Assembly (NCBI RefSeq): GCF_022376445.1
Contig: NW_025954968.1
Span: 248,001 to 312,000, forward strand
Direction: 5' to 3'
DNA length: 64,000 bases
Origin: Fomitopsis serialis
Taxonomy: Eukaryota; Basidiomycota; Agaricomycetes; Polyporales; Fomitopsidaceae
Shown here: one piece after another, positions 23,911 to 35,843 of the stretch
Layout of the letters: each line of letters starts with the position of its first letter
Numbering within the stretch: position 1 is the stretch's first letter
Translations under genes and position numbers: made by a program
Notes under the pieces: generated by a model
What the model was told of the DNA's origin: nothing
Seen by the model: only the letters and a program-made list of their open reading frames with translations
The model's database searches: none

Positions 23911-24253
23911 AAATATGCTGAGGCTGCTGGATTTGAGCCTGTTATCTCATTCTCTTCTCAACGCTCTGCCGGGTCCACTCGTCAGGTCAGCTAGCGTTCG
24001 TTCCGATGCTATCATCATCGCGTGTAACCTGTAATATTATATTGCTTCAACCGACGAACGATGTTTTCTTTCAATGTTCCTTTGTGGGCATCCCAGCGGC
24101 GAGGCGCTTCCGGTTTAGGGTTAGCACGGCGCGTCTGGCCATGAACTTCGCACGCCTTGGTCCTCGCTTCCAACTTGCTTCCAACAGCTCAAGGCCACCC
24201 TCGCGACAGTCTGCCTCTTTGTCCTCATCGAACGCGTCCTTTCAGTCCTAGAC
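23911..24253. other. Intergenic, RBM8A 3' flank and HP1 promoter
   Basis: 343 nt between co-directional genes. No gene seen. Confidence 0.45.
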
Positions 24254-25291
24254 ATGGCCAGGGCAGTCCCTCCGTTGCCATCTGACAGCGAAAGTGATCA
24301 AGACACGCGTGCGTCGGCCAGGAAAGAGAAGGTTCCTTCCAAAGACGCAATGGACGTGGACGAGGAGAATGCGGAAGTTGTAGATGATGAAGTGGAAGAG
24401 GAATACGAGATTGAAAGGATCATGGACGCGAAAATCGGCATGTTTCCGGGTGTGCGTCTGTTTTCTGTCCTATATTCCATGCGCCACGCGCTGACAGCCA
24501 TTCTCAAACAAAGGGCCGTATGGGTTATCTCGTCAAGTGGAAGGGATACGGTGACGAACACAACAGTTGGGTAGACGAGAAGGATTCAGGGTATGCTATC
24601 TAGTCCTGGTATGGATTGTAACCCGTATTCATGCCGAATACCGCATCCAGCAACGCCCACGAACTCATTGATGATTACTGGGCCAAGAACAAGAAAGACA
24701 AGAGGGGTAACCGCAAGTCTACGGGAGCTCCGGCCGGGCGGCCGTCGACGACGAAGGCGCGCAAGTCGTCCGTTGTGCGAGACGAGAGCTCTGAAGCCGA
24801 AGAGCTCCGCCCGAAGAAACGAGGCAGACCGCCCAAGGCCAAGCGCGAGGAATCGGTTGATGACGAAGTGGAGGAAGTGGAAGGTAACTCGCGGGGGAAG
24901 AAACCCAAAAAGCCAGTACTGCTGCCGCCAGAAGCGCTCCGGAAGTGGACGCCGAAGGGTTCCAGTCTATGAAGCAATGGAAGACGACAGCCACCTGGGA
25001 ACATATTGTCGAGAAGATCGATACAGTCGAACGCGCAGATGATGGCAGGTTGATGATCTACTTCTCATTGTGAGTATTGCTAGGAAGTGCCGCCGGCTGT
25101 CATTCACATGTCTGTACAGGAAAAATGGGGGTCGGGGCAGGGAGGACTCCGAAACCTGTAAGGACAAGATGCCTCGGAAGGTATGAGTATCATTTCATAT
25201 TGGGTCATCCCTGTCATGACGCCATCTTTTACAGTTGCTCGATTTCTATGAGACGAATCTGCGATGGAGGGTTGTTCCAGAGGAGGCATGA
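24254..25291 (+). CDS. HP1-family chromodomain/chromoshadow heterochromatin protein
   Basis: HP1/Swi6-type reader of H3K9 methylation. The start at 24254 is followed by an acidic Ser-rich stretch (MDVDEENAEVVDDEVEEE). The chromodomain begins EYEIERIMDAKIGMFPG and, after an intron from 24450, continues MGYLVKWKGYGDEHNSWVDE and NAHELIDDYWAKNKK, with the aromatic cage residues Y, W and the WVDE turn. The hinge is basic and contains an AT-hook-like PKKRGRPPKAK. The C-terminal chromoshadow domain reads KQWKTTATWEHIVEKIDTVE, ADDGRLMIYFSL and, in the last exon, LLDFYETNLRWRVVPEEA before the TGA at 25289. The join of exons 1 and 2 does not keep frame exactly and probably hides a one-base error near 24513. 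Function is well supported by both domains. Confidence 0.85.
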
Positions 25292-27434
25292 ACTTAGCTG
25301 GTGCTGGATTGGCTTCTCATTGTCACGTTTGTCGGTCTTCAGGGATTCGCTCAAGTCTCCTATTCAAGGTCCGCAGAGTTCTCAGATGAGTCCCCTCGTG
25401 CCGTGTATGCGTAATTATATTTGTTGTCGATATTGCTCAATGCGCAGTGGTCCGACCTCACACCCTGTGCGGTCAGACTCATTCCTTCAGTGAAGCATTT
25501 CTCATGGGTCTCCGGCTTCTATGTCCCTCCGAGCTCAGACAACGACGGATACAACTGAAAGCATGTGACAGATGAGTGGAAGTGGTTGGCGAAAGTACGG
25601 CCCAAAGGTGACGCCTCGACACGATCTTGCCCACGATGTGGCGTCTGGTGGATCGACTCGGTCGTACGCCATGACAGTCAGTCGCACGATCCATATCCCG
25701 GCTATGTCATACAGGGTCCCTGTACATGAGAACACCCTAGAAAGTGGAGTGCGTATAATCCGTACCTGTCTGGTGACTGAACTGACGAGTACAACGTACT
25801 AGTCCCATGTGAACCTTCTAGACACTTGACCTTATCGACCGTGCAGATGATGAGTCTGAGATGGGCCTACGGAAATGTCAAACATGGCCGTGCGCTGATT
25901 CCGCGGACCTGTGAACGGCGGAGCGGGAGACTCAATCTAGATGTACGGTACATGAGGGTCTTCCAAGACATGTCCAGGATACCAAGTGGCATTCCCATCG
26001 ATACCGCACGCGACGAACTGTGTCTTTCGCGGAACCGAGCCTTCAGCCGGAGATCTGACACCTCGCATAGGCAAATCCGAATGAAACGTATGTACGAGGA
26101 CCCGACCGGGCGCATTTCGCGGCTTAGTACTAGCCTGTGACATCTCGGAAATGTATGATAAAGCTTAAGTGGCCTCGGCTTGATATCTGTACATCGACTA
26201 TCACACTCAGAGACCCATGTGGATATACATTGTCCGTACGTGTCCCGAACCCAGCAGATAGTGGAGAACCACGATGACAAACATTCTTCTGCGTCAGCGA
26301 AGATATAACCGCCTCCGTGAACCTCGACGATGCATTTAGCCTTACAATGACGTGCAGCGGCACTGACATCCCACTATCAACTTCTGGTGAGCTACCATTT
26401 GACTGGAACAATGACTCATCCTGCGCCTGTCTTTGGTCCACCAGATGCAGAGGCACATCGAGATCCCACCGTGAGAGGCCGTTCACAAAGGAAACACCAA
26501 AGACAATCTTATTAGTCCCTCCGAGGGCGCCCAAATATGTCCGTAACGCGTTATACGAGGCCTGATGACTGACAGAATGTGCGCGACGACCGTGGCTGCG
26601 GATCTGCTTCTGTGTGCCTATCAGACAAAACGATCCAACCGTAGGGATCATTCTAAAAGCTATTCTACTCAATCCGATAGGTACTATACAACGGTATGAT
26701 ACCTTAGTTGTCCATTATCCCGATTCAATTCCGATCAGAGCTTATTGGAGTGTTCATCAGATGTTCGGTATGACAGTTTGTGGCATTCGACGTTCACCGT
26801 GTTTGATGGGTGGTGCCGGTGGGCGTTCAGTATATTTCCCATTCCCGGAAGTCCGAGGTCATTATGTAATACTGTATCGGGCCGGGATCTCGGCCGGACA
26901 TGGTACTCGGTCAGTCGAGTGCCGTAGGCTCAGTTCCCAGTCTTACGACAGATTACGCATACCAGTCGTCTCTCACAATCCTCCTCTACCTCCTGATATG
27001 TTTTTCTTGTAATTAACTTTAGGAATGAGCCCATGGTGGTCGACTGACCGAGTACCCTGTCTGGCCGAGATCCCGGCCCGATACAGTACCTCATCGAAGA
27101 TCGCAGAAGTTCCATCGAGATCTGACCGGCGGACCGGTTTCACGGCGAACTTCACGGACTGCGAGTTAGACAGAGAGAGTCCGACAAATTTCAAGGCGCA
27201 TAAGATGGTGGGTTCATTCGGTGGGAGATAAAATCGATGAACAGCGCATAAGGGCAATCGTCGTTCCGAGTCACAGCCACCGGCCTTGCGGCGCCCATTG
27301 GCACTCCGCGCCGACACTTGCGATTTGCCTCCGCTTGGCCATTCTTCTCTTGCACCAAGCGTGACATACTCATTTGGGCCAGCATGATATCCTTCGCGTC
27401 GTTTCCGGTCTCATTGCAGAACAAAACTTTGTCT
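25292..27434. other. 2.1-kb gene-poor region
   Basis: Longest stretch without a supported gene. Possible remnant coding blocks are visible on the minus strand (for example FGVSFVNGLSRWDLDVPLHL at about 26470 and ILCALKFVGLSLSNSQSVKF at about 27180), but I cannot join them into a gene or name a family. The region contains a 49-nt inverted repeat described separately. Confidence 0.5.
26870..27088. repeat. 49-nt inverted repeat pair with 121-nt spacer
   Basis: Arm 1 (26870-26918) begins TACTGTATCGGGCCGGGATC and ends GTCAGTCGA. Arm 2 (27040-27088) is its reverse complement with only two mismatches (47 of 49). Similarity fades but continues a little into the spacer and the outer flanks. It could be the terminal inverted repeats of a small non-autonomous element, an inverted gene fragment, or a hairpin-forming transcript. 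No clear target-site duplication is seen. Confidence 0.85.
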
Positions 27435-28647
27435 ATGACACGACATCATCCGGATGTTGAGGATGACATTGACATGGATGAAGATTTCGAAGAGGGGCCT
27501 CACAGGCTCACATCTCCGGGCGAACCGCTCACATCCTCGCAAGCTTTCATGCGGTAAGGCTCGGCGAAAGTGGTTTGTTTTCCATACATGACTAAAGGAC
27601 CGTTGCAGGGGCCATGGCACCTACATAGATAGTGAGGAGGTCATTTCCTCCGTGGCAGGCACCGTCGAGCGCGTAAACAAACTCATTTCCGTACGGGCCG
27701 TGCGTTCGAGGTGAGAGTTGCCCTGACCTTGGGTGTATGTATTACGTTGACCTAGCCTTCAAGGTATAACCCCGAAGTTGGTGACCTCGTTGTAGGCCGA
27801 ATCACGGAGGTGAGTCAGACAGAGACGCATGGGACGGTCGGAACATAGTGTGTTTCAGGTACAACCTCGTAGGTGGAAGGTAGACGCGAACTCTAGGCAA
27901 GACGCGGTGCTTATGCTGTCGTCTGTCAATTTGCCCGGCGGTGTTCAGGTGCGGAACCATGCTACAAGTCGGTGATTATCTGTAATGCGCACTTCGTATT
28001 GCAGCGGCGGAAACTCGAAAGCGACGAATTACAAATGCGCACTTTCTTCGAAGAGGGCGACCTCCTTGTTGCCGAGGTCCAGGCCTTCTTTGCTGACGGG
28101 GCAATGTCGCTGCATACCCGATCTCTACGATATGGCAAGGTACGGTCTCTCAAGTCACTTAGACCTTGTTGTTCCGCTTATTGTTCTCCGCATGCTAGCT
28201 GCGGAATGGACAGCTTGTGACAGTTCCGCCTGCTCTCATCCGCCGTCTCAAGTCGCATTTCCTCTCACTGCCCTGTGGTGTGGACTTGATTCTCGGATTG
28301 AACGGCTATATCTGGGTCAGCAAGCATGTCAAACAAAATGAGCAAGAGGGAGAAGAAGCCTTCGACACTGAAGCCGTGTACTCGAACAAGAATGACGTAC
28401 GCATCCGTGCTTCTAACTCCGGCTATCTTACAAGGTGATATGTCAGGGCATCGACGATGCGACACGTCTCGCCATATCGCGCGTCAGCAACATTATCCGA
28501 ATCCTTGCCGCACACTTCATTCCGCTCACGGACACCCTGCTATTGGATGCGTACGAATGGGCGGTCGAGCAAGAAGGCGATGTCAAAGACTTGCTACAGG
28601 GAGATATTGGCGATGCCATGGTAGCTACTATTACTACGCGGGACTGA
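27435..28647 (+). CDS. RRP4: Exosome cap subunit Rrp4
   Basis: Rrp4 is one of the three S1/KH cap proteins of the RNA exosome. The start at 27435 follows the family pattern of a short acidic N-terminus ([19 protein letters not shown]). Then come TPGE-like [19 protein letters not shown], the N-terminal lobe ([19 protein letters not shown]), the S1 domain ([67 protein letters not shown]) and the KH domain ([26 protein letters not shown]). The C-terminal helix [20 protein letters not shown] ends the protein, with TGA at 28645. Six or seven exons have clean joins (for example CG|G at 27553). No frame problems were found. The gene is convergent with the next one, with 85 nt between stops. Confidence 0.92.
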
Positions 28648-28732
28648 CAAACCGCATGCACAGCCATGTTAATACAACAGAATTTGTATCACTGCTAGTA
28701 TACACCAGACTAATCCGACTCGGATACACGGG

Positions 28733-29461
28733 CTAGTCATCATCCTCGCTTGATACTGCTTCAACATCGTCATCGTCGCCGTTATCTTCATTCTCATCGT
28801 GCTCCTCCTCGTCCTCTTCTTCTACAGGCTGTTGTATCTGAGTAGGCGGAGGCGGGGGTGGTGGTTGATTGGTGCTAGCCCCACTTGCCATCTTACGCGC
28901 TTGAGCAGCCCTCTCAGCCTCTTGGCGCGCTTCATCGATCGGATAGAGCGTGTCAAGTGCAAGGTCCTTCCAGCGTAAAGATCCGTTCACACCACCACCC
29001 GAAAAGCCCATATCTTCGAACAGAGCGCGAGATGACGGATCATATGGGCGTCGAGGTCTCGCCGCAGGGTGCTTGATGTTGAACGGATTTCCGTAAGGGT
29101 ATGAGGGATGTACTTGTGATGGCAAAACTGTATGAAGAGCCGAATGGATCAGCCGGCGGCGGCGATCTGACACGGAGAGAATGGGACGTACCGTCAGCGT
29201 CCTCCGGATTAGGAGGGACCATATGTGAAGGTATATCAACATCTTGTAAGCGTGCAAGGGTTCAGACGATGCCATAAGTTGATAAATACAAAAGCACTGA
29301 CCGTCATCCGAGAGTTCGCCTTTGAGATAATCTGCAGTGCCAATGGTATCCAGAACGGCGAGCTCGTCCTTCGTCATATGCAAGTAGCAATACGTTAGAT
29401 CCTGTCGCAGGCATGAATCAGTGTTCCGCTCAGAAACTATCAGAAAGGCTCTGACAGTCAT
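28733..29461 (-). CDS. Conserved protein with acidic C-terminal tail, unknown function
   Basis: No named family recognised. The start at 29461 leads into YLHMTKDELAVLDTIGTADY-LKGEL, then, after an intron with donor near 29300, a short exon IPSHMVPPNPEDAD, another intron, and SYPYGNPFNIKHPAARPRRP, YDPSSRALFEDMGFSGGGVN, SLRWKDLALDTLYPIDEARQ. An Ala/Glu helix (EAERAAQARKM), a run of nine prolines broken only by T, and a very acidic tail (EEEDEEEHDENEDNGDDDD) finish it. The well-formed motifs and correct splice joins indicate a real, conserved gene. The acidic tail suggests a chromatin- or ribosome-associated factor, but that is only inference. Confidence 0.65.
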   Translation of the reverse strand: MTVRAFLIVSERNTDSCLRQDLTYCYLHMTKDELAVLDTIGTADYLKGELSDDGQCFCIYQLMASSEPLHAYKMLIYLHIWSLLIRRTLTVRPILSVSDRRRRLIHSALHTVLPSQVHPSYPYGNPFNIKHPAARPRRPYDPSSRALFEDMGFSGGGVNGSLRWKDLALDTLYPIDEARQEAERAAQARKMASGASTNQPPPPPPPTQIQQPVEEEDEEEHDENEDNGDDDDVEAVSSEDDD

Positions 29462-29911
29462 TGTTGCGAAGTGAGGGAAGGACCACTGCCAGTGAGAGAA
29501 CTATTATGGCAGGACTTGGGCGGGACTCGCACAGACTGACGAACCTGAGCCACAGGCTGGACGCGTCTGTGGCGTGGGAAATGCGATTCTCACTGGCTCA
29601 CTGGCTGCTTGTCCTGCTATGTTCGCCAGTTCAGCAATAGTACCCTTGCACCTGACCAACGCTACTGTAGCATCTGCACCAAATTCGCACTTCGTTGTTC
29701 ACTGACTAAGCAATAGCTCTTCTAATTGCACCATCCTGTGGGGTAGTCTGTTGAAGGGTGGTCGACTGGATTGGAAACGGATTACGGTAATGTCTTATGG
29801 GAAAAAGTACCTGAATGAACTGCTTCTGACAGTCAGCACTCTTAACAGCCGCGTTCGTTAGATACATTGAGGGCAAATTGATTCGACAAGCTGGTGCTGC
29901 CAAGCCTCGTC
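29462..29911. promoter_or_regulatory. Divergent promoter region (450 nt)
   Basis: Between the acidic-tail gene (minus) and the TFIIIC-like gene (plus). Contains short CACTGGCT/CCACTGCC repeats near 29480-29610 but no clear core element. Confidence 0.35.
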
Positions 29912-32900
29912 ATGGCTCAAGCTTCACTTGCTACGGTCTTCAGTCTATCAGGTGTTTCAGCCACAACGTCGGCGAAATGCCTGCAGTGGACTGCCGACGG
30001 CCAATTGCTCGTGTTGACCAAGTCTGCTGTTCATATCATGGTGGGTTGTCGTTTTTTATCATGCTTGGGCTGTGCACGACATTTCTCGACCATCTAGACG
30101 CCGCATATAGGCATGAGCGGTGAGGTGTCATCGACCATCGACCGCACGGAAGAGAAGAATTCTTCCAGCGACGTCAAACGCATCGGATGGCTGAGGACCA
30201 TGATTGGTATTGATAAGGCGCTCGACCATCAATGGCCTACTGGCTCTCAAGGTGCCATCTGCTCGGTGTGACTTTGTGTCCTCTGTGCTTAGCAATTACG
30301 CAGAATGGGGCGCCGTGGCTCTCGGCTCCCTTGATCAAGGTGTCCGTGCGGTCACTTCATCACCAAGCAATCTGAGCGGCGATGCTAGGTGAGACTCATC
30401 TGTGTGCCTAGAGTCTGTACCGCACAGGATTGCGCGAAGTATCCATCTGATCGGCGTCCACAGCTGTCTCCTGGTTGTGCTCAACTCAAACATGGAGCTA
30501 GCCTTATGGGGACCTGTTAAGAATTTCCTCAGCGGAGAGTGGACCAAGGCGCGTTGTCAACTCTTGAGCTCGATGATTCCCACTCAACACCCCAACAGCT
30601 CGTAGATGTAACGGAAGCGTTACAGGCACACTTCTCTACTCACGAAGATTCGACTTTGGCCAGTATTTTGCGCGCACAATCAACCTGTAAGCGCCTCCGG
30701 GTTCACCATAAGGCACCCATAACCCGATTTGTAGGTATTGAATGGTCATCACAGGCGGACTTCGGTCTCGCGCCGACACCGCTCCTTGACGGATCTCTAC
30801 TTGCCGTTGGAAATCGAGCGGGATCTGTGAGTTTTCTCAGGTATGCACAACTGGTCCAAGTCACAATGGGTATGTTATTTTTGACACGGCGCAGGTTCCG
30901 CGGTAGAATAGACGGATCTTGGGAAGTGTGCTGCGCTGCGACGGTACCGCTCGCTGACAGATGGGTCACCCATGTCGCATGGTCTTCTTGGAAACGGCTA
31001 CAAGGCGGAGGATGTGCGTACCGAACGTGGCCTATGCTCTCATGCTAACCCCGGTCCTGTCATAGGCGAAGCCTCCCTTGCATGCGGGATAGCTGATGGT
31101 TCCGTTGTCGTTCTCAGAGTCATTCAGACTGTGCATCCGGAAGCATCGCCGTCGGGGCTCGTTCCCCATAACGACATCCAAGCATCCTTCGAAGTTCGAG
31201 ACATCAAGCCCTCAGGGAGTGACGGAAGAGGACTGACCTGTATGAGATGGGCGGAGCCATCGGCCGACCTTGTGAGATCCTCCGCTCGTTTGCATTCTCG
31301 TCGCCTCGTGAATGACGTTGACGCCGTCTAGGATATGTTGATCTATTCCAAACCAGGAAAACTATATCTCTGGGCCATGCCAGCGAATGGACATCTATCG
31401 ATTTTACGCACTGTCGCTCTTCCCACACAGCAGCTGTCCATCGGTTCCTCTGCACTCACTCCTGTGGTTGGCCTCACGCACGTAGACAGTGAAGATGCGC
31501 TCGTGGTTTGCCTGGCGGATGGCTCGTTTCATGTCGTGCACCACCTCTCCAAAGAGCAGTCATCTGTCCAACCACCAAACGACGTCGGGCTGTCTAGCAT
31601 TCAACTATCTACAGCTGGTCGTTCTGCGTTTGCAGCTGCTGAAACGGAGAAGACAACCAAGAAGGACGTCAATCGCATCTACGGAATGGTCTCATACGAC
31701 AGCCATGCATGGTTCACCTGGCTTCATGAGTGAGTGTGACTACTTCTGGTGCTCAGTGATTAACGACTATCCAGATCTGCCGTCCAACCGACTTCAGCTA
31801 CAGGCACGACGCTCGCCATGCCTGCATGCTCGTCATCGCGAGACTGCGTGAAGTTGATGGGAGAGTCACCTTCTTTCAAGCATACGCACTCTGATTACCA
31901 ATGCACGAGCCGGTTCGTGCGCACTCCTGATGATCATCCATTTCACGATTTGTCTCATCTGCGGACCGTTTAGCCAGCAGAGAAAGTCCGTTGAGTCTCC
32001 TTCGGCCTACATTACTGTACTTGCAAGACGAGAACATCCTTGGCCTGTGTGGCAGGCTACTGGGTATCCTCAACAAAGCCTCCGATCTCAGACTCGTCCC
32101 CCAACCTTCGCTCTGAGTGTGCCGGTGTCACTCCAGAAATCAGACAGGGCTCGTACGCAGCTTAGGCGCACACATTTTGGTTCAGATGCGTTGTTAGCAT
32201 ACGATGCGACTCATAATCGCCGATATGTGTGCGGTAAGTCCGATGCTGACTGGATGTGCAGACACTGATGCAATTCGATCAGCGCACTGCCGACCTCAAA
32301 CACGATCGACAAGCTTTCGCAGAGCTCTCTGCTCACTGCGACAAGCAGATCCAGTCTCGTGTTCAGCTGGCAATCTTCCGGAGCATATTGTCGTTCTCCC
32401 AGCACTGACAGGTCATTCGTCCTTATGTGCCTTCTGTTCTGCCTATCTGATTGTTTGAAAGATGCCGACGTACCATTTGCCCTGAGATAGTGGCGCGAGC
32501 TTGTCTGCCGGCTCTGATCCCGAGATTGTTGAAGCCGCACATATGCTGTGACCAAGCTGAGTCCACCGTGACACACGATGATCCCCCACTCAGTACGAAC
32601 CATGCCCAGCTTGTCATGCTCAGATCCCTTTCCAGGATGCCGCCACCGCGGAATGCCCTCAAGGCCATGTGTGGAGTGAGTGCACTATCAACACGCATAT
32701 CTCGTCGTCTGCTCAGTCATCTGTCTGACTTCACTCATTCACAGCTCGCTGCTCCGTGACTTCCTACATCATTGCTACGCCAGTCATCCGAGCCTGCAGC
32801 AGTTGCAATCGCAAAGCGTTCTTCCCGCTGCAACGAGCCGGTGAAGCCGGGATTCCGGATGACATACGCAAGAGTTGGCTGGCCGCAGACGTGCTGAATG

Positions 32901-32950
32901 CTGCACAACGATGCCTTCGCTGCGGATGCAACTTTGTGATGCTCCTCTGA
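29912..32950 (+). CDS. TFIIIC 90-kDa-like subunit (WD40 N-terminus, C-terminal zinc finger)
   Basis: TFIIIC recruits RNA polymerase III to tRNA genes. The start MAQASLATVFSLSGVSATTS is followed by beta-propeller strands (AKCLQWTADGQLLVLTKSAV; LVVLNSNMELALWGPVKNFL; LLDGSLLAVGNRAGSVSFLR; LACGIADGSVVVLRVIQTVH; MLIYSKPGKLYLWAMPANGH). The C-terminus carries the zf-TFIIIC signature: RCSVTSYIIATPVIRACSSC then NRKAFFPLQ, and a second pair CLRCGCNFVML just before the TGA at 32948. An upstream CAFC near 32430 may be the first ligand pair. Roughly ten exons, some with unclear edges; the middle part (31730-32740) switches frame in places. Family assignment rests on the zinc-finger end plus the WD start, as in human GTF3C4 and fission yeast Sfc9. 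Confidence 0.7.
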
Positions 32951-33863
32951 TGCGATCTGCCTCGTGTCAGACGATCCCCCACAGTGATCCATACCGTGAT
33001 CGAGCACAATTCCTACCACAAACTCCTCGTGCTCAAACAACACACCCACAGGGCACATGGCTGCTACGCTCCAGTGCCGTCGCACCGATACCGATGGAGA
33101 ACAAAGGCGGCTGCCTTATCGCCTTTCCAGTCGGGATATCACCATTTGCCCCGACGGTTGCAGCAAATCTGGCAAGTCTTACCAGAGTATACCTCGTTGC
33201 AGATGACAGGGGCAGCTGAAATGGGGTGAACAGATTCTATGACAGTACGACAGGATACGAAGACGGCTCACAAAAGGAGAATTGAATGCCTTACTGGTCA
33301 CTACTGGGGACGACGAATCGGATCTGCCTCCTTGCGGAGGCGCGTCATTGCGTCCATGTCCAACTCCCAAAAACCGTACGACATTGTTGTATTGACAAGA
33401 ACCGAGGCAGGTGTGCTGTACCGCTCTCAGCATGCTGCGTATGCGCGCGTCCCGTGACTCTGTATCTACGAGCGGCAGAGTTTCGGCACTGAGCGGCTCC
33501 ATCCCAGAGTGACTGCGCCATTCGTTCTATCCAGCTGCAGGATCAGCCTAAGTCTTAGTCTGCCATCCCGTTCACGACTTTCGAGAGTGACACGAGATTC
33601 TGTAATATTTGTCAAGAGCACGAAAGGGGAGACGGCTACTGAGTCGCTGAACCGGTGCGTGCCGTGGAAGCCAATGAGCGTCTTTTGCAGGTCTTCTGTA
33701 CCCTATCATCATGGGAATAACCGTGACATGGGAATGACATTGCCTGCGCACATATATTGCCTCCTATCCTGCATACATATATAATGCCTATCTACCACGA
33801 CGGCCGTCGATCGAGTACTTGCCGCCCTCGCTGTACCACCTAATGAGTCTGGTTAGCAGTACC
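32951..33863. other. Intergenic (913 nt)
   Basis: 3' flank of the TFIIIC-like gene and upstream region of the S33 hydrolase. Short open frames only; no gene supported. Confidence 0.45.
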
Positions 33864-35843
33864 ATGGGCATGGCTCGACGAGACGAAACTCGGTGGAGAT
33901 CTTCCGGTCGCCACTGTCCACAGTCATAACTATGGACATGGTCATAGCCAACAACGGAGATCTTGGCAGCGCCCGACTGTCCTTCAATCCCTTGTCCTAT
34001 TCGCGGTCGTGTATGGCATCCATATCGCCTGCTCGAGAATATCACCCACCTCTGTTCAGCACTCCGCCTCGAAGCTGGTCACGGCGACAGGAACAAATGC
34101 TCCAGACTTCGACTGGCTATCGGTACGTGCTTCTCGTGTCTATAAGTACACAAAGTCAGCCTGCTCATTGTATGCAAGCTCACGCCGTCTGATGACATTA
34201 ATTGGACGCCTTGCTTCGACGAGTACCAATGCGCTCGTCTTATCTTGCCCCTCGATTACCTCTCTCCTGCTGGCTATGGTCCCAATGTGACCATCGCATT
34301 GCAAATGTTGCCGCGACGGACCCCGCCAACTTCAGAGGCACGATTCTCGTCAACCCAGGCGGACCAGGCGGAGCCGGAACCGATTTGATCGTGCGCAAGG
34401 GCAAGGATATCATGCGTATCTCAGGCGGGTCGTATAACGTTCTAGGCTTCGACCCGCGCGGCACGGGGGCCAGTAACCCTCTGCGCAATGTTTCGACTCA
34501 GAGTCTCAGTTCAAGATATGGGGGCTTCAGGCTGGACATCGAACCCTGAATCTGAGCGACGGGTCTGTCCCGATCGCCCGTGCGCGCGAGACTGCACTTG
34601 GCCAGAAATGTGAGGAGGCCTTGGTGGAAATGGCAAGGAGGACGCGAATGGGACCGCACAGGAATGGGGTCCGGCGAGGTTCATGAGCACTCCGAGCGTC
34701 GCCACGGACATGCTTGAGATCACCGAGAGGCTCGGAGAGGAAAGGCTGAAGTATTGGGGCTTTGTGAGTGCTTCACGGCGCACCGGTGATGCTTGCCGCT
34801 GACGGAAAGACTTCGTAGAGCTATGGGTCCATCCTTGGCCAGTACTTCTCGGCCATGTACCCAGACAAGGTCGAGCGTGTCGTGATTGACGGCGTTTTTG
34901 ACGCCTACAACTATCGTAACACATCTTGGAACTCCAATCTGGTCGACACGGACGCAGTCTGGGCCTCTTTATACACCTTCTGCCACGAAGCCGGTCCCTC
35001 GAAGTGCCCTTGTACGAGGACACCGTCGAGGCAATTCAAGCCCGCGTAGAGGCCATCCTTGAAGGTCTCAAGGATCGGCCGCTCGCTGTCCCCTTCGCGC
35101 CTGCTGGTCCTTACGTCCTCACGTTCAAGGCTGTCCATTACAACGCGTTCCGTTCAGCCTATGGTCCGACCACCCAGTACGGCCCCCTCGCGCACGCGCT
35201 GGTCGCCGTAGAGCAGAACAACCAGACCGCCCTGGAGGGTATGGAGGAGAGGTTCGGCGCGGGCACGAAGTGTCAATGCCAGGATTCTTCGCCATGGCTG
35301 CAGGATACCGAGGCCTTCTACGCAATTGCCTGCGGCGACGGCGAGCCCATCACCTACACAGACGAGGCATACCGCGCCTGGTTTGAGGATCTCGCAGCCA
35401 CGTCCAGTTTCGGCTCGCCTTACTGGGGCGACATGTACCTGCGCTGCTCAGAATGGCGCGTCCGACCAAAGTGGCGATACACCGGGCCGCTTGCGGCCGA
35501 GAACACATCTCACCCTTTGCTCGTCGTCTCACCGAGATACGACACGGTCTGCCCGCTGAGCGACGCGAAGCGCGTGCAGTCGCGCTACTCTTCTGCACTG
35601 CTGATTCAGAACTCCTATGGGCATTGCTCGTTAGCCGCCCCGTCACTTTGCACCGCGAAGCATGTGCGTGCATACTTCGAGAATGGGACGTTGCCGGAGG
35701 AGGGGACTGTATGTGAAGTGGATGAACTGCCCTTCATTGGTTCGGTTCATGGGGGCGTGGACGCGATGTCGGTGGAGGACCGGGAGATCTTGGATGCACT
35801 CAGAAGTCTGGGCGAAGCTATTCCGGTGAAGTCGGCGTTCTGA
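33864..35843 (+). CDS. S33/TAP-like alpha/beta-hydrolase (tripeptidyl-aminopeptidase type), membrane anchored
   Basis: Resembles the TAP/ProIP group of serine peptidases. N-terminus: basic cytosolic part, then a hydrophobic span (LQSLVLFAVVYGIHIACSR, about 33985-34045), suggesting a type II membrane or secreted enzyme. Catalytic fold: ILPLDYLSPAGYGPNVTIAL, the oxyanion loop TILVNPGGPGGAGTDL, FDPRGTGASNPL, nucleophile serine in WGF|SYGSILGQYFSAMYPDKV, acid in LLVVSPRYDTVCPLSDAKRV, and histidine in QNSYGHCSLAAPSLCT, the C-terminal TAP-like domain. Cysteines (CQCQ, CTAKH, CEVDE) suit an extracellular protein. Introns include about 34134-34192 and about 34765-34818. Four one-base frame corrections are needed (near 33910, 34476, 34629 and 35008); the last 0.8 kb is clean. 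The start may be 33864 or 33870. Confidence 0.75.
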
